From: Paramyrothecium sp. XJ0827
Taxonomy: Eukaryota > Ascomycota > Sordariomycetes > Hypocreales > Stachybotryaceae
NCBI GenBank assembly: GCA_020881915.1
Contig: JAJFPB010000008.1
Coordinates: forward strand, 1,550,001 to 1,614,000
Direction of reading: 5' to 3'
Length of the DNA stretch: 64,000 bases
Within the stretch, counting starts at the first letter, position 1; the number at the start of each line of letters is the position of its first letter. A program made the translations under genes and the position numbers. Below are positions 51,422 through 63,820 of this stretch, piece by piece. The notes beneath the pieces are model-generated. The model searched no databases. It was not told where the DNA came from and worked only from the letters and a program-made list of their open reading frames with translations.

Positions 51422-51871
51422 TATAACTGGATACTAATAGGGTAGTTAGGTAGAGGGGCACCAAGAGGTCTATTATAGCTATCCTATTATAGAGACTAAA
51501 GCTTACTAGCTTTAGGATTTACTATGCTAATACACTGCTAAATACCTACTGATCTAGTGGTATTATATAACCCTAGCTCTAGGTTCCTTATAATAACTAT
51601 TTCCTCCTACTAAAATAATTAGCTTAATTATAATTATATAACCTTAGCCTTATACCTATATAATCTAAGCCTTGTAGCTATACCTATATAAGAGCTCTTC
51701 CTCTTGCCCTAGTTTTCTTTCTTTTCTTTTCTTTTCTTTTCTTTTCTTTAATAATCTTAGATCTAGTTAATTTAAGATTAGAGATTATTTATATTTTATT
51801 TAATATATATAAGTAGAATATAAATAATCTTTAACTTTAAATTAACTAGATCTAAGATTATATATTTTAGT
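51422..51871 (+). repeat. Less-mutated island with TATA-like box, (CTTTT)n and inverted repeat
   Basis: About 450 bp that retain more G and C (for example AGGTAGAGGGGCACCAAGAGG) than the surroundings. TATATAAG at 51685-51692 is followed by a short C/T-rich stretch and a pentanucleotide CTTTT run (about 51716-51749). An inverted repeat follows, with arms of about 46 bp at 51752-51797 and 51815-51860 (outer word TAATCTTAGATCTAGTTAAT). It could be a long terminal repeat with its promoter, or a small foldback element. Confidence 0.5.
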
Positions 51872-53141
51872 GAGGTAAAGTATTATAATAGTAGGTTATA
51901 GCCTATACTTTACTTCTAATTTATTAGGGAGTTATATATAGGGCTTTATTCTTTATATAGGCTATAGCCTAATTTTATTATATTTCTATTAGTTATCTTA
52001 TTATATATAAGGTATTACTTATTTAGTAGTTATTTATAATAATATTACTTATATTATATTACTAGTAATAAATAATAAATTATTACTATATATATATATT
52101 TATTTTAGTAAATAGTAAGTTATTATTATATATATATATTTATTTTTCTTATAAAGTCTTTCTATATTTACCTCTCTCTCCCTTCTCTTTCTCTCCTTTA
52201 TATCTCCTTATATATATATTACTAGGTAAATAGCTAGCCCCCCTTTATATATATTTTTTCTCTTTTATATCTTATATCTCTTTCTTATATTATTCTCTAA
52301 TTAATTTCTTATTAATATAAGTTCCTAGAATAATTACTTATTTCCTTACTTAGGCTCTTTACCCCCTAACTAATAATATCTTTTTAATAAGATATAGTAG
52401 GAAATAATACCTAAGACTTATATCTATTTTACTAATTAAGTATAATATTCTTACTTATATACCTTAGGTACTTCTTCTTATTACTTATTCTCCTTAGGTA
52501 CTCTTTTTTAGGGCTTATTTTCTTTCTATTTTTTCTTTATATTATTTACTAATATAGTTTTACTTAGCCCCTAAAATATCTATTATATACTTAATTCTAT
52601 TAAGGAAAATAATAATAATAATAATAAGAATAAGAATAATAATACTACCCCTACTATTATATTTATACCTAAGTTCTCCCAGTATATCTTTATTTTATTT
52701 AGTTCTCTACCCCTTCTTATTAATATTTATATCTTTTAATATACTACCTCTATATATTATAGAAGAAGTATAATAATAGTAATTTATTATATAAACTAAA
52801 GAAAATTAATTATTACTTTAGTAATAATTTCTTTATAACTTCTAGTTATTATATATAATATAAGTATTAAAAAATACTTTATAACCCTATAAATTATTTC
52901 TTTTTTTATTCTTATTAGCTTATTACTAATTCTTTAGTAGTTTTATTTTAGTCTTAAGACTAACTTAGATCTTCTTATTTACTAGTATTATAAGCTTATA
53001 AAGTAAATTAAAATAACTAAGGTTACTAAAGGATCTAATAAATATATTTATATATTCTTAGTATCTTTTTAAATAGAGCTTATTAGGGCTAATTAGTAGC
53101 TAATTTAGGATATTAATTTCCTTAATATAATATATAGCTAT
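51872..53141. other. AT-rich sequence left of the hAT element
   Basis: About 1.27 kb with T/C-rich blocks (52160-52560) and no readable gene. It is continuous with 59440 onward once the hAT element and one target duplication are removed, so at least its right end belongs to the same older element. Confidence 0.4.
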
Positions 53142-53149
53142 AAGTATAG
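53142..53149. repeat. Target-site duplication of the hAT element (left)
   Basis: AAGTATAG immediately before the left terminus; the identical octamer follows the right terminus at 59432-59439. Eight bases is the length made by hAT transposases. Confidence 0.92.
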
Positions 53150-55433
53150 CAGGCTTGGGAAGACTAGTTAACTATTTTATAGTTAACTAACTATTAACTA
53201 ACTAACTATAAAATAGTTAACTATTTTATAGTTATAACTATTTTCTAGTTAACTATTTTATAGTTATAACTATTTTCTAGTTAACTATTTTATAGTTAGT
53301 TAGTTAATAGTTAGTTAACTATAAAATAGTTAATTTATAATATATAAATATAATTATATATATATATATATAGATATATAGTTTAAATAACTTTATAAAT
53401 ATTATATAATTAACTAAAGAATTTATATATAGACCTATAAAATTCTATATGAATTTCTTATATAATTATAATATATATAGTACCTTTTAATAGATATATA
53501 TATATATATTATAGCTAAATATAGTACCTTTTAAATTATATAATTCCTTAGGCTCTAATTTACTCTAAATTACACTTTAGTTTAAATAGCTATATAATTA
53601 GGTTTAGAAAATATATATATATTTAAAAATATTTATATAAATCTATTATATAATTATAATATATATAGTTTTTTCTATAATATATATATATATCTATTAT
53701 AGCTATATATAGTACTTTTTCAATTAAATAATTCCCTAAGCTCTAATTTGCTCTAAATTGTACTTTAGTTTAAATAGCTATATATCTAGCTATAGAAAAT
53801 ATATATAGATCTATAAATATTTATATAAATCCTTTATATAATTATATTATATATAGTAATTTCTAATTATTATATATATATATATAATAGCTAGATATAG
53901 TACTTTTAAAACTAGATAATTCCTTAAGCTCTAATTCGCTCTAAACTATACTTTAAGTTAAATAGCTATATAACTAGCTATAAAAATACTATAAAATACT
54001 ATAAAAAATACTATAAAAATAGGGAAGATAATAACTATATAATACTAATTTAAATCCTCCTTTAAATTCTTAAAATCCCTATATTTCCAGCTCTTTAATA
54101 ATATTAATTCCCTAACTGTATCTGGATATAATTGGGACCTTTGCTTAGTAATAATATTATTACTAGTAGAGAACATAGCCTCAATAGCAGCAGATGTAGC
54201 CGGAATAGCTAGATAATGCCTAGCTAATATAGATAATATAGGAAATCAATCAATATATAATTTCCACCAAGCTAATATATCTGTCTATATAATAATTAAT
54301 AAATATATAATAATAATAGTAGTAAAATAGGGAAAATAATATAAATAACTTACATGCTTAGGAACACATTCATCTTTAAAATATAAAGATAATTCATCAC
54401 TATTATTAGTATTATCGATATATAATTCATCTTCTAAGGCAGGCGTAGAGCCTTTAGAAGATATAGGCCTAGGACTATTATCTGCTAGTTCATCAAAAGA
54501 TATAGCAGTATTAGAAGGCCCTTTAAGCCTATAAATAATATTAGTTATATATATATATATATATATAATATAGGGAATTTACTTACTTATTATATTCTGC
54601 TGTAATTAGCTTAATAGCATCTGATTTAATAGTAGGATAATGATATGATATTTCCCTAGGTTCAAAATGCCGTAATCGATGCCTAGGATCTAATATAAGG
54701 GCTATTATATAGGATTTATAGCTAGTAAGACCCTTAGGGCCTCTAGCTACTAGCTTATTAGGGAAATATTTCTCTAATTTAGCTAGGCCCTTAGAAATAG
54801 AGGATCCTAAATGGGTAAAAAAGTCCCCCTATATATATATATATATATTAGTATATATTAATAATAATAATAATAATAAGAAGAAAATAACTTACATATT
54901 CCTTATAATTAGGATTAGTGACCATTTTAGTACACTTTTCCTTATATCGATTTAAGTCCTTATATAATAGATATATATATAAGAGACTTTCTGGAAGTGT
55001 TATATATAGCTGGCCTTGTAATATTTCTGAAGGCCTTAAAAAAACCCTAAATAGGTCGGCTAGGGCCTGGGTTTTTTCCCAGTCAATTTCGGTTAGGAAT
55101 ATATTTTTAAATTCCTTATTAGTAGTATTCCTATATATATAGGAAAGAGGCTCTTTTAATTCAATAGTAGCCTCAAGCATAAAAAAGGTTGAATTCCAAT
55201 GGGTTACTATATCTATATATTATTATTAGTAATTATATTATAGTATATATATATATATATATATATATAAGAAGTTTAGAAATAACTTACCTATAGGAAT
55301 CCGTTGTTTTTTAGTTTCTAAGGTATTAGAATCCTTATATTTTAAAATAGCCTCTTCTAATAGTTTTCTAGGCTCTTGACTATATTTTATAAGAGAAACT
55401 ATTCGACGAATTCGGCTTAGAAGATCTATATAT

Positions 55434-55549
55434 AATAGATATTAGTAAATATATAAATATATATATATATAATAGATATTAGTAAATATATAAATATATA
55501 TATATATAATAGATATTAGTAAATATATAAATATATATATATATAATAG
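55434..55549. repeat. Intronic tandem repeat, about 37 bp x 3
   Basis: Three units of AATAGATATTAGTAAATATA plus a TA-rich tail lie in tandem in the intron between transposase exons 6 and 7. They are nearly identical, indicating recent slippage. Confidence 0.7.
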
Positions 55550-55886
55550 TTATTATATATATAAATTAGTAAAGGGGATAAAATATAGAAAATAATATAC
55601 CTTTTAATTCTAAATCTTCTATTTCTGCTGCTGGATTTCTATTTAATTCATCTATAGTTGAATGAATATAAATAGATAAATTAGTAGCTGTTTTTTCGGA
55701 TAATAAAAAATCCGATAATATATCTTGTGCTACTAAATTAATTATATGTGCTGCACATCGAATATCGGCCTCAAAAGTCGTTGATGTTCCGGTTATATTT
55801 AAATTCGATTTATATGCTTGTAAAAACGTGTTATTATTCGTAGCATTATCTCTAGTAATACTATAATATAGTTAGTTATATCTATC

Positions 55887-55917
<31 letters not shown>

Positions 55918-56650
55918 ATTTATAATATATATAACAAATAATAAATAAATAGAAAACTTACCTTAAAATCGTAAATTCTGTAATACTAGAATAAGGGGAT
56001 AAGGCAAATAGGAATTCCTTATAAATATTAAGGCCTGTATGAGCCTCTTGAAGCTCATTAAAACCTATATAATAGTTATATATATATATATATATAATAT
56101 AATAATATAATAGTAAATAATATAATAAAATAAATAACTTACTTATAAGCTTATAGTGTAGGGTAAAATTACTATCTAGAAAAATTGCAATAATTCCTAG
56201 ATAGGAAGCCCCTGTATTTGAAGACCATATATCGAATGTAAGGGAAAATGCCCCATTAGTTCGAATATTATCTTCAAATTGGCTATTTAGGGCCCTAAGG
56301 CCCTTTTCGAAGGTATTAGATAATAATAATCGTATTTTCTTCCTATTAATAATAGGGGCCTCACTAAATAGATATATATATATATTAGCTTATATATAAT
56401 AAACCAAGTAAATAAAAATAATTATAGTAATTTAGGAGATATAGGGTAGTGACTAAGGAATTATATATAGGGAAGTGTTATATAATTACTATAAAAATCC
56501 TTACTTACCTATTATAATAGGATAATAGGCTTTGAAAAGCTGGCGAATCCATTATATTAAAAGAGATATTATTTTCTATAAGGAAATTTAGGACCCTATT
56601 AAGGGCTTCCTTTTCAGAAAATCGATTTGCTATAGCTATAATATCCCTAG

Positions 56651-57351
56651 CAGGCATGGGAATGTAGTTAACTATTAACTATTTAACTACAATGTAGTTA
56701 ACTACAAAATAGTTAACTACAATATAGTTAACTACAAATAACTACTAACTATAATGTAGTTAACTACAAAATAGTTAACTATAAAATAGTTAACTACAAA
56801 ATAGTTAACTACAAAATAGTTAACTACAAAATAGTTAACTACAATATAGTTAACTACAATATAGTTAACTACAAATAACTACTAACTATAATATAGTTAA
56901 TTACTAAATATAATAATAAATATTATTATAATATCTATTATATATAGAATAATATAATATACTATAGGAAATTAAAAATAAATTATATAATACTATATAG
57001 GATTTAAAAATAATTATATTAATATTTTTAATAATAAAAATAATATATATTAATTTTAATATTTATTATTATATTATAAAGAATATATAACTAAGATCTA
57101 TATAATATTTAGATATTTATAAGCTATATATAAATAGTAGTTATAAATTTTAGTAAAATTAGTAGTTAACTACTAACTACAATATAGTTAACTACAAAAT
57201 AGTTAACTGCATTGTAGTTAACTACAAAATAGTTAACTATTATGTAGTTAACTACAATGTAGTTAATAGTTAAAAATAGTTAACTATTTGTAGTTAACTA
57301 TATTGTAGTTAGTAGTTAACTACAAATAGTTAACTACTCTTCCCAAGCCTG
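56651..57351. mobile_element. Nested hAT miniature element (701 bp), GTAGTTAACTAC type
   Basis: Left end CAGGCATGGGAATGTAGTTA, right end in complement CAGGCTTGGGAAGAGTAGTT. Perfect 8-bp duplications ATCCCTAG lie at 56643-56650 and 57352-57359. Both ends are packed with TAGTTAACTACAAAA units (more than ten on the left). The interior is AT-rich and non-coding. It lies in exon 3 of the hAT transposase, and excising it with one duplication restores the frame. Being CAGG-ended, it is probably mobilised by the same or a related transposase. Confidence 0.9.
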
Positions 57352-59431
57352 ATCCCTAGGGCGTTTACTAAGGGTTTGAGGTATTATAGAGCTAGTAGTA
57401 GTTGGGCTTAAGAGATCGGCTTCTATAATAAATTAGTATATATATATATTTAAATAGATATATATATATATATATATATATATATCTAAAATAGGGAAAA
57501 AAGGAAATTAACCTACTTCTTTTTCTAATAGATTCTGAACTTTTATTATAAGCAATTTCAATATGCTTATTTTGATAATGCCGAGCTAGATTAGGAAGGC
57601 TACTATTTAATTTACTAGCTTTATAAGTAGCCTTAAAATCGCAACTATATATATATATATATATTAGTATTATATTAGTATTATATTAGTATTATATTAA
57701 TAGATATAAATATAAAGAAAGAACTTACATAGTACATTTATATAGTATCTCTCTTTCCTTATTATTATTATAAGGTAAAAGAACCCTAGTAAATAGATTA
57801 TTTGTAAATATATATACTGATGTAGGTAGTAGTTGAAATTTAGGGTCAAAATAGGCAGCTGTTGCAGCTGCAGAGCTACTAGTAGTAGATGTAGGTGCCC
57901 TAGGGGTCTCAGGGGCCCTAGGGGTCTCTTCTAGGTCCCTACTACAATTAAATTCTATAAGGGAAATAGTTGAGGCCTCTATAGGGTCTATAATTAACTG
58001 GGTATCAGGCATAGAGGCCTCAGAGCCACTAATAGATTGAAGGTCATCCGAATAGTTAGACATATTGAATATATATATAGATATATATAGAAAATAGGGC
58101 AGTTATAATAGATAGATAGTAGTAGAGTAAATAGATAGTTGGTTGTAGAAGAAGAATAGGATTTCTAGAGAGAAATTAAGTCTTCTTTTATAGAAATTTC
58201 CTCCTTACTAATTCCTAGGAATTCCTTTCTCTTTAAAAATCAAGTATTTCCTATTTCTAAGCATTAGAAATCAATTCCTTCCTATTTTATCTGCCGGCAT
58301 TTTCAGCTGCTTTGGCATTGATAAGGAATTTAGATTTATCCTATAGTAGGTTATATAGTTATTAAAGCTAATGCGGGCACCAATAGAAATCCCTATAGTA
58401 AATGTAGCTAGTTATGTAGCTAAAACCGGATATTAACCGAATGTAGATCTTTTCCTAATTAACAAATTATATATATTTATATAGCTCTAGGATTAGGTAT
58501 AATTATATATATTTTTATATATTTTTACCTACTATAATTAGCTAGTTATATAGCTATTTAAACTAAAGTATAGTTTAGAGCGAATTAGAGCTTAAGGAAT
58601 TATCTAATTTTAAAAGTATTATATATAGCTATATTATATATATAATAATTATATAAAAGATTTATATAATCTTTTATAGATCTATATATATTTTTTATAG
58701 CTAGTTATAAGACTATTTAGGATAAAGTGTAGTTTAGAGTAAATTAGAGCTTAAAAAGTTATCTAATTTCAAAAGTACTATATCTAGCTATTATATATAT
58801 ATATATATAATAATTAGAAATCATTATCTATATTATAATTATATAAAGGATTTATGTAAATATTTTTAGATCTATATATATTTTCTATAACTAGATATAT
58901 AGCTATTTATACTAAAGTATAATTTAGATCAAATTAGAGCCTAAGGAATTATCTAATTTTAAAAGTACTATATATAGCTAAAATAAATATATATATATTT
59001 ATCCGAAAATATTTTATATATTATAATTCTATAATAGATTTATATAAATATTTTAAGATCTAAATATATTTTCTATAGCTAGATATATAGCTATTTAAAC
59101 TAAAGTGTAATTTAGATTAAATTAGAGCCTAAGGAATTAATTAATTTAAAAAGTACTATATATAGCTATAGTATATATATATATATATATATTTTTATAG
59201 GCTTATATATAAATTCTTTAGTTAATTATATAATATTTATAAAGTTAGTTTATATATATATCTATATATATATATATAAAAGTACTTATATATATATATT
59301 ATAAATTAATTAGAAAATAGTTAACTAGAAAATAATTAACTAAAAAATAGTTAACTAGAAAATAGTTAATTATAAAATAGTTAACTAGAAAATAGTTAAT
59401 AGTTAAATAGGTAACTAGTTTCCCAAGCCTG

Positions 59432-59439
59432 AAGTATAG
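59432..59439. repeat. Target-site duplication of the hAT element (right)
   Basis: AAGTATAG directly after the right terminus CCTG, identical to 53142-53149. Confidence 0.92.
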
Positions 59440-62400
59440 TCTTATTAAATTAAAGAAGAAAATAACTATAAGTATTATTACTATTTTTTTATTATATTTT
59501 CTTTATACTAACTTTTTCTTTTTTTAGGAGATCTAAGGCTATTACTATATCTAGCTTAAATAAAAGTATCTTAATACTACTATAATTTATTTTTATTTCC
59601 TTCTTAAGGCCTTATATTATAAGTAAGTTACTTAGTAGTATTTTATTATACTTAGTATAGAAAATAATAATATAGGAATAATAGGGTAGTAATTAACCTA
59701 GAATACCTTTAAGAACTATATTTATAAAGTACTTTTCTAGGTTTTTTTTTATAAGATTAATTAGAATTTATAATAACTTTATTATCTCTTAGGTACCTAG
59801 AAGATTAGGTATATCTACTATAAGATAAAGTAATTATATATATTCTATTTTAGTAGTATATTTTAGACCTAAGATTACTTTTTTATTTTTATTTTTATTT
59901 TATTTTATTCCCTTTAGAGGAAGAAGATAATTTATCTTATTTTATTAGTTATTTTTTACTATAGTTTTTTATTTAATTAATAGTTAGGCTTTATTAGTAT
60001 TTATTTTTTTTAATATTATATCTTAGTTAGGTAATACCTAGTTATTTTTTATTTTTTAGTATATAGTTATTACTTTTATAGCTATATAATTAATTATTTT
60101 CTTTTATTATACTTATATAATCTATCTCTTTTTCTAGATTTAATAAGTATCTATAACTTTAGTAATATTTTATTTACTTTTTAGCTCTTCTTCTTATAAG
60201 AGTCTTTAAACTTATAAAGTAATTTTAGGACTATAATATCTCTAGCCTTTACTTATTAATTAAACTTTAATAGCTAGCCTTTCTACTTAATAAGGTAATA
60301 AGTCTTCTACCTAATAATACCTTTATTCTAGATCTTCTTAATTTTCTATTAATTTTCTTTCTCTTATAGATTAGGTATTAGTATTATTTTATTATTTTCT
60401 TTCTTCCCCTATTAATTCTATAGCTCTAGGAGGCTAATATAGAATATATTATATAGTTTACTATACTTTTTTAGTAAAGTAATATAGTAGATCTATTTTT
60501 TAATATATACTAAGATATAAAAAGGGCTAATATATTTAGGGACTAGTTTTTTCTTTTTTTCCTTAAATTAAAAGTTCTTTATACTTAGCTTAATTAAGTT
60601 CTCCTAATTTAGTATTAATAATTTATATATAATATTATATTCTTTTATTACCTAAGTAGCTACTTCTTCTTAGTTTTTTATTAATTAGGTCCTAAACTTA
60701 AGTAGCTTTTATAATTACTATTATATACTAGGGATTATAGTATATTAGCTATTAACTTCTTTATATACTTAAAAAGAAGGCTTATAGTTTAGTAATACTT
60801 TATTAGCTAATATCTTAGTAAATATATTTATTATATTATTATATATAAATTCTATAATTTATAGTAATTAAGTCTAATTTACTTACTAGATATTAATAAA
60901 GTAATATAAGTAGTACTTTAATATTTAGTTTATTTTTTTTATTTACTTATTAATTTATAGGTAAAATATTATAAATAATCTCTATTTAATTTATATTTAG
61001 TAATATAGTTCTAATTAGAACTTACTTATAAATAGTAATCCCTAATTAATTATAATTTCTTTAGGTATATTATACTTAAGTTCTATATTATAGTAGAAGA
61101 TTTCTACTAAATCTATAATATTAATTTTACTACTTATAAAAATAAAAAAAGAATACTTAGTATATTAGTTTATAATTACTAAAATTATATTAACTTCCTA
61201 GCCTTACTAATTAATAATAAGTAGTTCTATAATAAAATCTATTAATATCTCTTCCTATAGTCCTTAGGGTATTAGTAGAGATTCTAGTACTTTATATAAG
61301 TAGTATCTCTTTATAATTACCTATTAATATATAATATAACTTTTAATCTAATTAGTTATATTCTTATAAATTTCTTATTAATAGAACTTCCTTTAAATTA
61401 ACTCTACTATTTATACTTAACTAAAGTAATCTACTAATAGATTATTATAGTATAAGTAAAGTAGCTCCTACTTTATACTTAGCTCCTTTAGTATATAAAT
61501 TTAGCCCTTATATTTAATAAATCTAAATAAATCTATAGATTATTAGGAGGGTTTTTATTTTTATATTTCTAATATATTATTAGTTCTAATTTATTATATC
61601 TTAAGATAATACTACTATATCTTATATATAATATCTATTAGCTCTTCTAAGGGTTCTTTTCTTTAGATTACCTTATTATAGAGGGCCTTCTTTATTTCTT
61701 TATAGGGGAGATATTATTTATAATTAATATTTCTATTAATCTAATTTACTATTTCCTTATAAATTAATATCTTATTATTACTATTTTTATAAATATAAAC
61801 TTAAGATATTTTTAATTTATATAAAGATCTTTTATTATATTTAGATTAGTTTATAACTTAGGATCTCTTCTTCTATAAAGGTCTTTTATTTAGTTACTAG
61901 AAATTACTATTTTTTATTAGTACTACTCTTATTTCTTATATTAGTACCTTCTATACTTTTTTTATTTTACTTCTTAGCTTAGAAAGTAGGTCTTTATTTA
62001 GTAATATATTATTTTTATAATTAGATTTTCTTAATAATTTATTTACTAAATTACTTTTCTTTATATAGTACTTAATTATAAAATTAAAGAATATAAGAAA
62101 TATATACTATTTTACTTATTTTCTATTTAGTTTCTACTAGCTTATAAATCTCTATAGGTTTTAGTAATTTAATTATATTTCTACTATTTTCTCTAGCCCT
62201 TTAAGGTAATATTATTAGTATTTAAATAACTTAATAATAGCTATAAGTTCTTAGTCTAAGGTCCTATAATTTAATTTTAGGCCCTTAAACTTTCTTAATT
62301 AAAATATAATTAAATAGTAGTTCTCTTTATTATTTAATTATAATAATATACTAGCTATTATAAACTTTAATATATTAATCTTTAGTTTAATTTACTACTT

Positions 62401-63350
62401 TAATTTAAAGTATTAGAGTAGTAATATCTCTTAGAAGGCTATAATTAAATATTAAAATACTCTTAATTTCTTTTTTATAAGTATAATTAGCCCTAGTTTC
62501 TTTCTTATTCTTCTTATTACTCTTTAGTAGTAAATATAATAGTACTATAATACTAATATAATTATAAATAAATCTCTAATAAAAATTATAGAACCCTAAG
62601 AATATTTATATATTATAGTAGGTTTTTAGTTCTTCTTATTAAGTAATTATTTCTACTTAGCTTAGATCTATAGTAATCTCTTTATTTAATAAAATAAAAT
62701 CTAGGAACTTAATTTAGTATTTATAGAAATTATACTTAGAGGGTTTTATAAATAACTTTACTTTTTATAGTCTCTTAAGTATTTATTTAATATATTTAAT
62801 ATAAATCTCTTAGTTCTTTAAAAAAAAAAATATTATTTAAATATATAATATATATAATATTAATAAGTCCCTAAAGTACTTAGTAAATATATATTTAAAA
62901 TATAGTAGAGGTATTTATAAGATTAAAAGGTATTATTAGGTACTTAAAATAACTATATTAGATATAAAATATAGTTTTCTACTTATTCCTTTCTACTATA
63001 TAGATCTAGTAATAAATATTTTTAATATTAATTTTTATAAATTAAATATATTTTTAGATCTAATTAAGAATCTCTAATATTAAGGGAAATAAATAATAAT
63101 TCTTCTTTATTACTTTATTTAATCCCTAGTAATTAATATATAGTTATAGGCTTCTATTCTTCTTAGATATAAATAAAATAGATATACTTATAGGGCTTTT
63201 TAATAAGTAAATAAAGCCCTTAGTTAGATTCTTTTTTAAGTATTCTTATAATTCCTTAAGTTTATTCTAAGATAGTAAGTATATTAGCTTATAAAGGGGC
63301 TTATATTCTTCTATAATATTAATAATATAATCTATAGCCTTATATCTTAG
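59440..63350 (-). pseudogene. Ty3/gypsy-like retrotransposon polyprotein relic, RIP-mutated
   Basis: On the minus strand a mutated reverse transcriptase can be read. Around 63160-63057 the frame gives KKNRSL-stop-LYINY-stop-GLNKV...PLILEILN, matching the gypsy motif KKDGSLRLCVDYRGLNKVT..PLISEILD. Further on (about 62,830-62,900) lies a YLNN-like remnant of the YLDD box after one frame slip, and then KPSKYNF...VKFLDFIL-like words. Stops are where Arg or Gln codons would become TAA/TGA/TAG by C-to-T change. RT lies on the right and later domains (integrase) would lie to the left, at about 60-61.5 kb, but are too mutated to read. The 5' end is beyond the window. Confidence 0.75.
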
Positions 63351-63820
63351 CAGGCTTGGGAAACAGGTTAACCTATTAACCTATAACCTAAAATAGGTTA
63401 ACCTGGATCAGGTTTAACCTATTTCAGGTTAACCTATTTCAGGTTAACCTATTTTAGGTTAACCTATTTCAGGTTTAACCTATTTTAGGTTACTTATATT
63501 ATATTATATATATAATTAAATAATATATATAAAATAAATCTCTATTCTTATAAGGCCTTTATTTATATAATATTATATAATAGAGCTATTATATAGATAT
63601 AGATATAGATATCTATATATATTAGATAACTTATTTCAGGTTAACCTGGCCAGGTTTAACCTATTTCAGGTTTAACCTGATTTAGGTTAACCTATTTCAG
63701 GTTTAACCTAATTCAGGTTAACCTATTTCAGGTTTAACCTAATTTAGGTTAACCTATTTCAGGTTAACCTAAAATAAATCAGGTTAACCTGGAATAGGTT
63801 AACCTGCCTTGCCAACCCTG
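63351..63820. mobile_element. hAT miniature element (470 bp), CAGGTTAACCTG type, not RIP-mutated
   Basis: Left end CAGGCTTGGGAAACAGGTTA, right end in complement CAGGGTTGGCAAGGCAGGTT. Perfect 8-bp duplications TATCTTAG lie at 63343-63350 and 63821-63828. Both ends consist of AGGTTAACCTATTTC units. It keeps abundant GG and CC in an otherwise C/G-depleted neighbourhood, so it arrived after the surrounding gypsy copy was mutated. Non-coding. Confidence 0.92.

Larger units (their letters stand above)
54045..58063 (-). pseudogene. hAT transposase gene, BED finger and hAT dimerisation domain, interrupted
   Basis: Eleven exons on the minus strand join in phase: 58063-57729, 57644-57517, 57422-57352 plus 56642-56509, 56363-56143, 56064-55962, 55860-55601, 55425-55291, 55212-54896, 54828-54587, 54528-54354 and 54284-54045, totalling 787 codons. 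Exon 1-2 encode a BED-type finger (KCTIC...HYQNKH). Exon 4 has FSLTFDIWSS with the first expected catalytic Asp; exon 6 has TRDNATNN with the second and IRCAAHIINLVAQDIL. Exon 8 has THWNSTFFMLEA, exon 9 LDPRHRLRHFEP, and the last exon AIPATSAAIEAMFSTSNN and RSQLYPDTVRELILLKSW, the hAT C-terminal dimerisation region. Two lesions: the 701-bp insertion in exon 3, and TGA at 54248-54246 (codon 720) where the family has Trp. It is therefore probably inactive. Confidence 0.88.
53150..59431 (-). mobile_element. hAT-superfamily DNA transposon, 6.28 kb, near full length
   Basis: Termini are CAGGCTTGGGAAGACTAGTT on the left and, in complement, CAGGCTTGGGAAACTAGTTA on the right, with perfect 8-bp target duplications AAGTATAG. 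Inside each end are CTAGTTAACTAG-type subterminal palindromes. Further in lie tandem units of about 185 bp, each marked by GAGC..AATT..AGAG/GCTCTAATT words: three on the left (near 53550, 53740, 53930) and four on the right in opposite orientation (near 58580, 58740, 58930, 59110). The transposase gene is on the minus strand. A 701-bp miniature hAT element is nested at 56651-57351; without it the element would be about 5.57 kb. Its coding part is much less mutated than neighbouring repeats. Confidence 0.9.

Noticed and set aside
54918..55142. Plus-strand frame in the AT block
   Set aside because: It is the complement of hAT transposase exon 8 and has no features of its own.
56651..57351. Regularly spaced short repeats suggesting a CRISPR-like array
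   Set aside because: The units are contiguous palindromic words without unique spacers, in a eukaryotic genome, and bounded by hAT termini with a target duplication.
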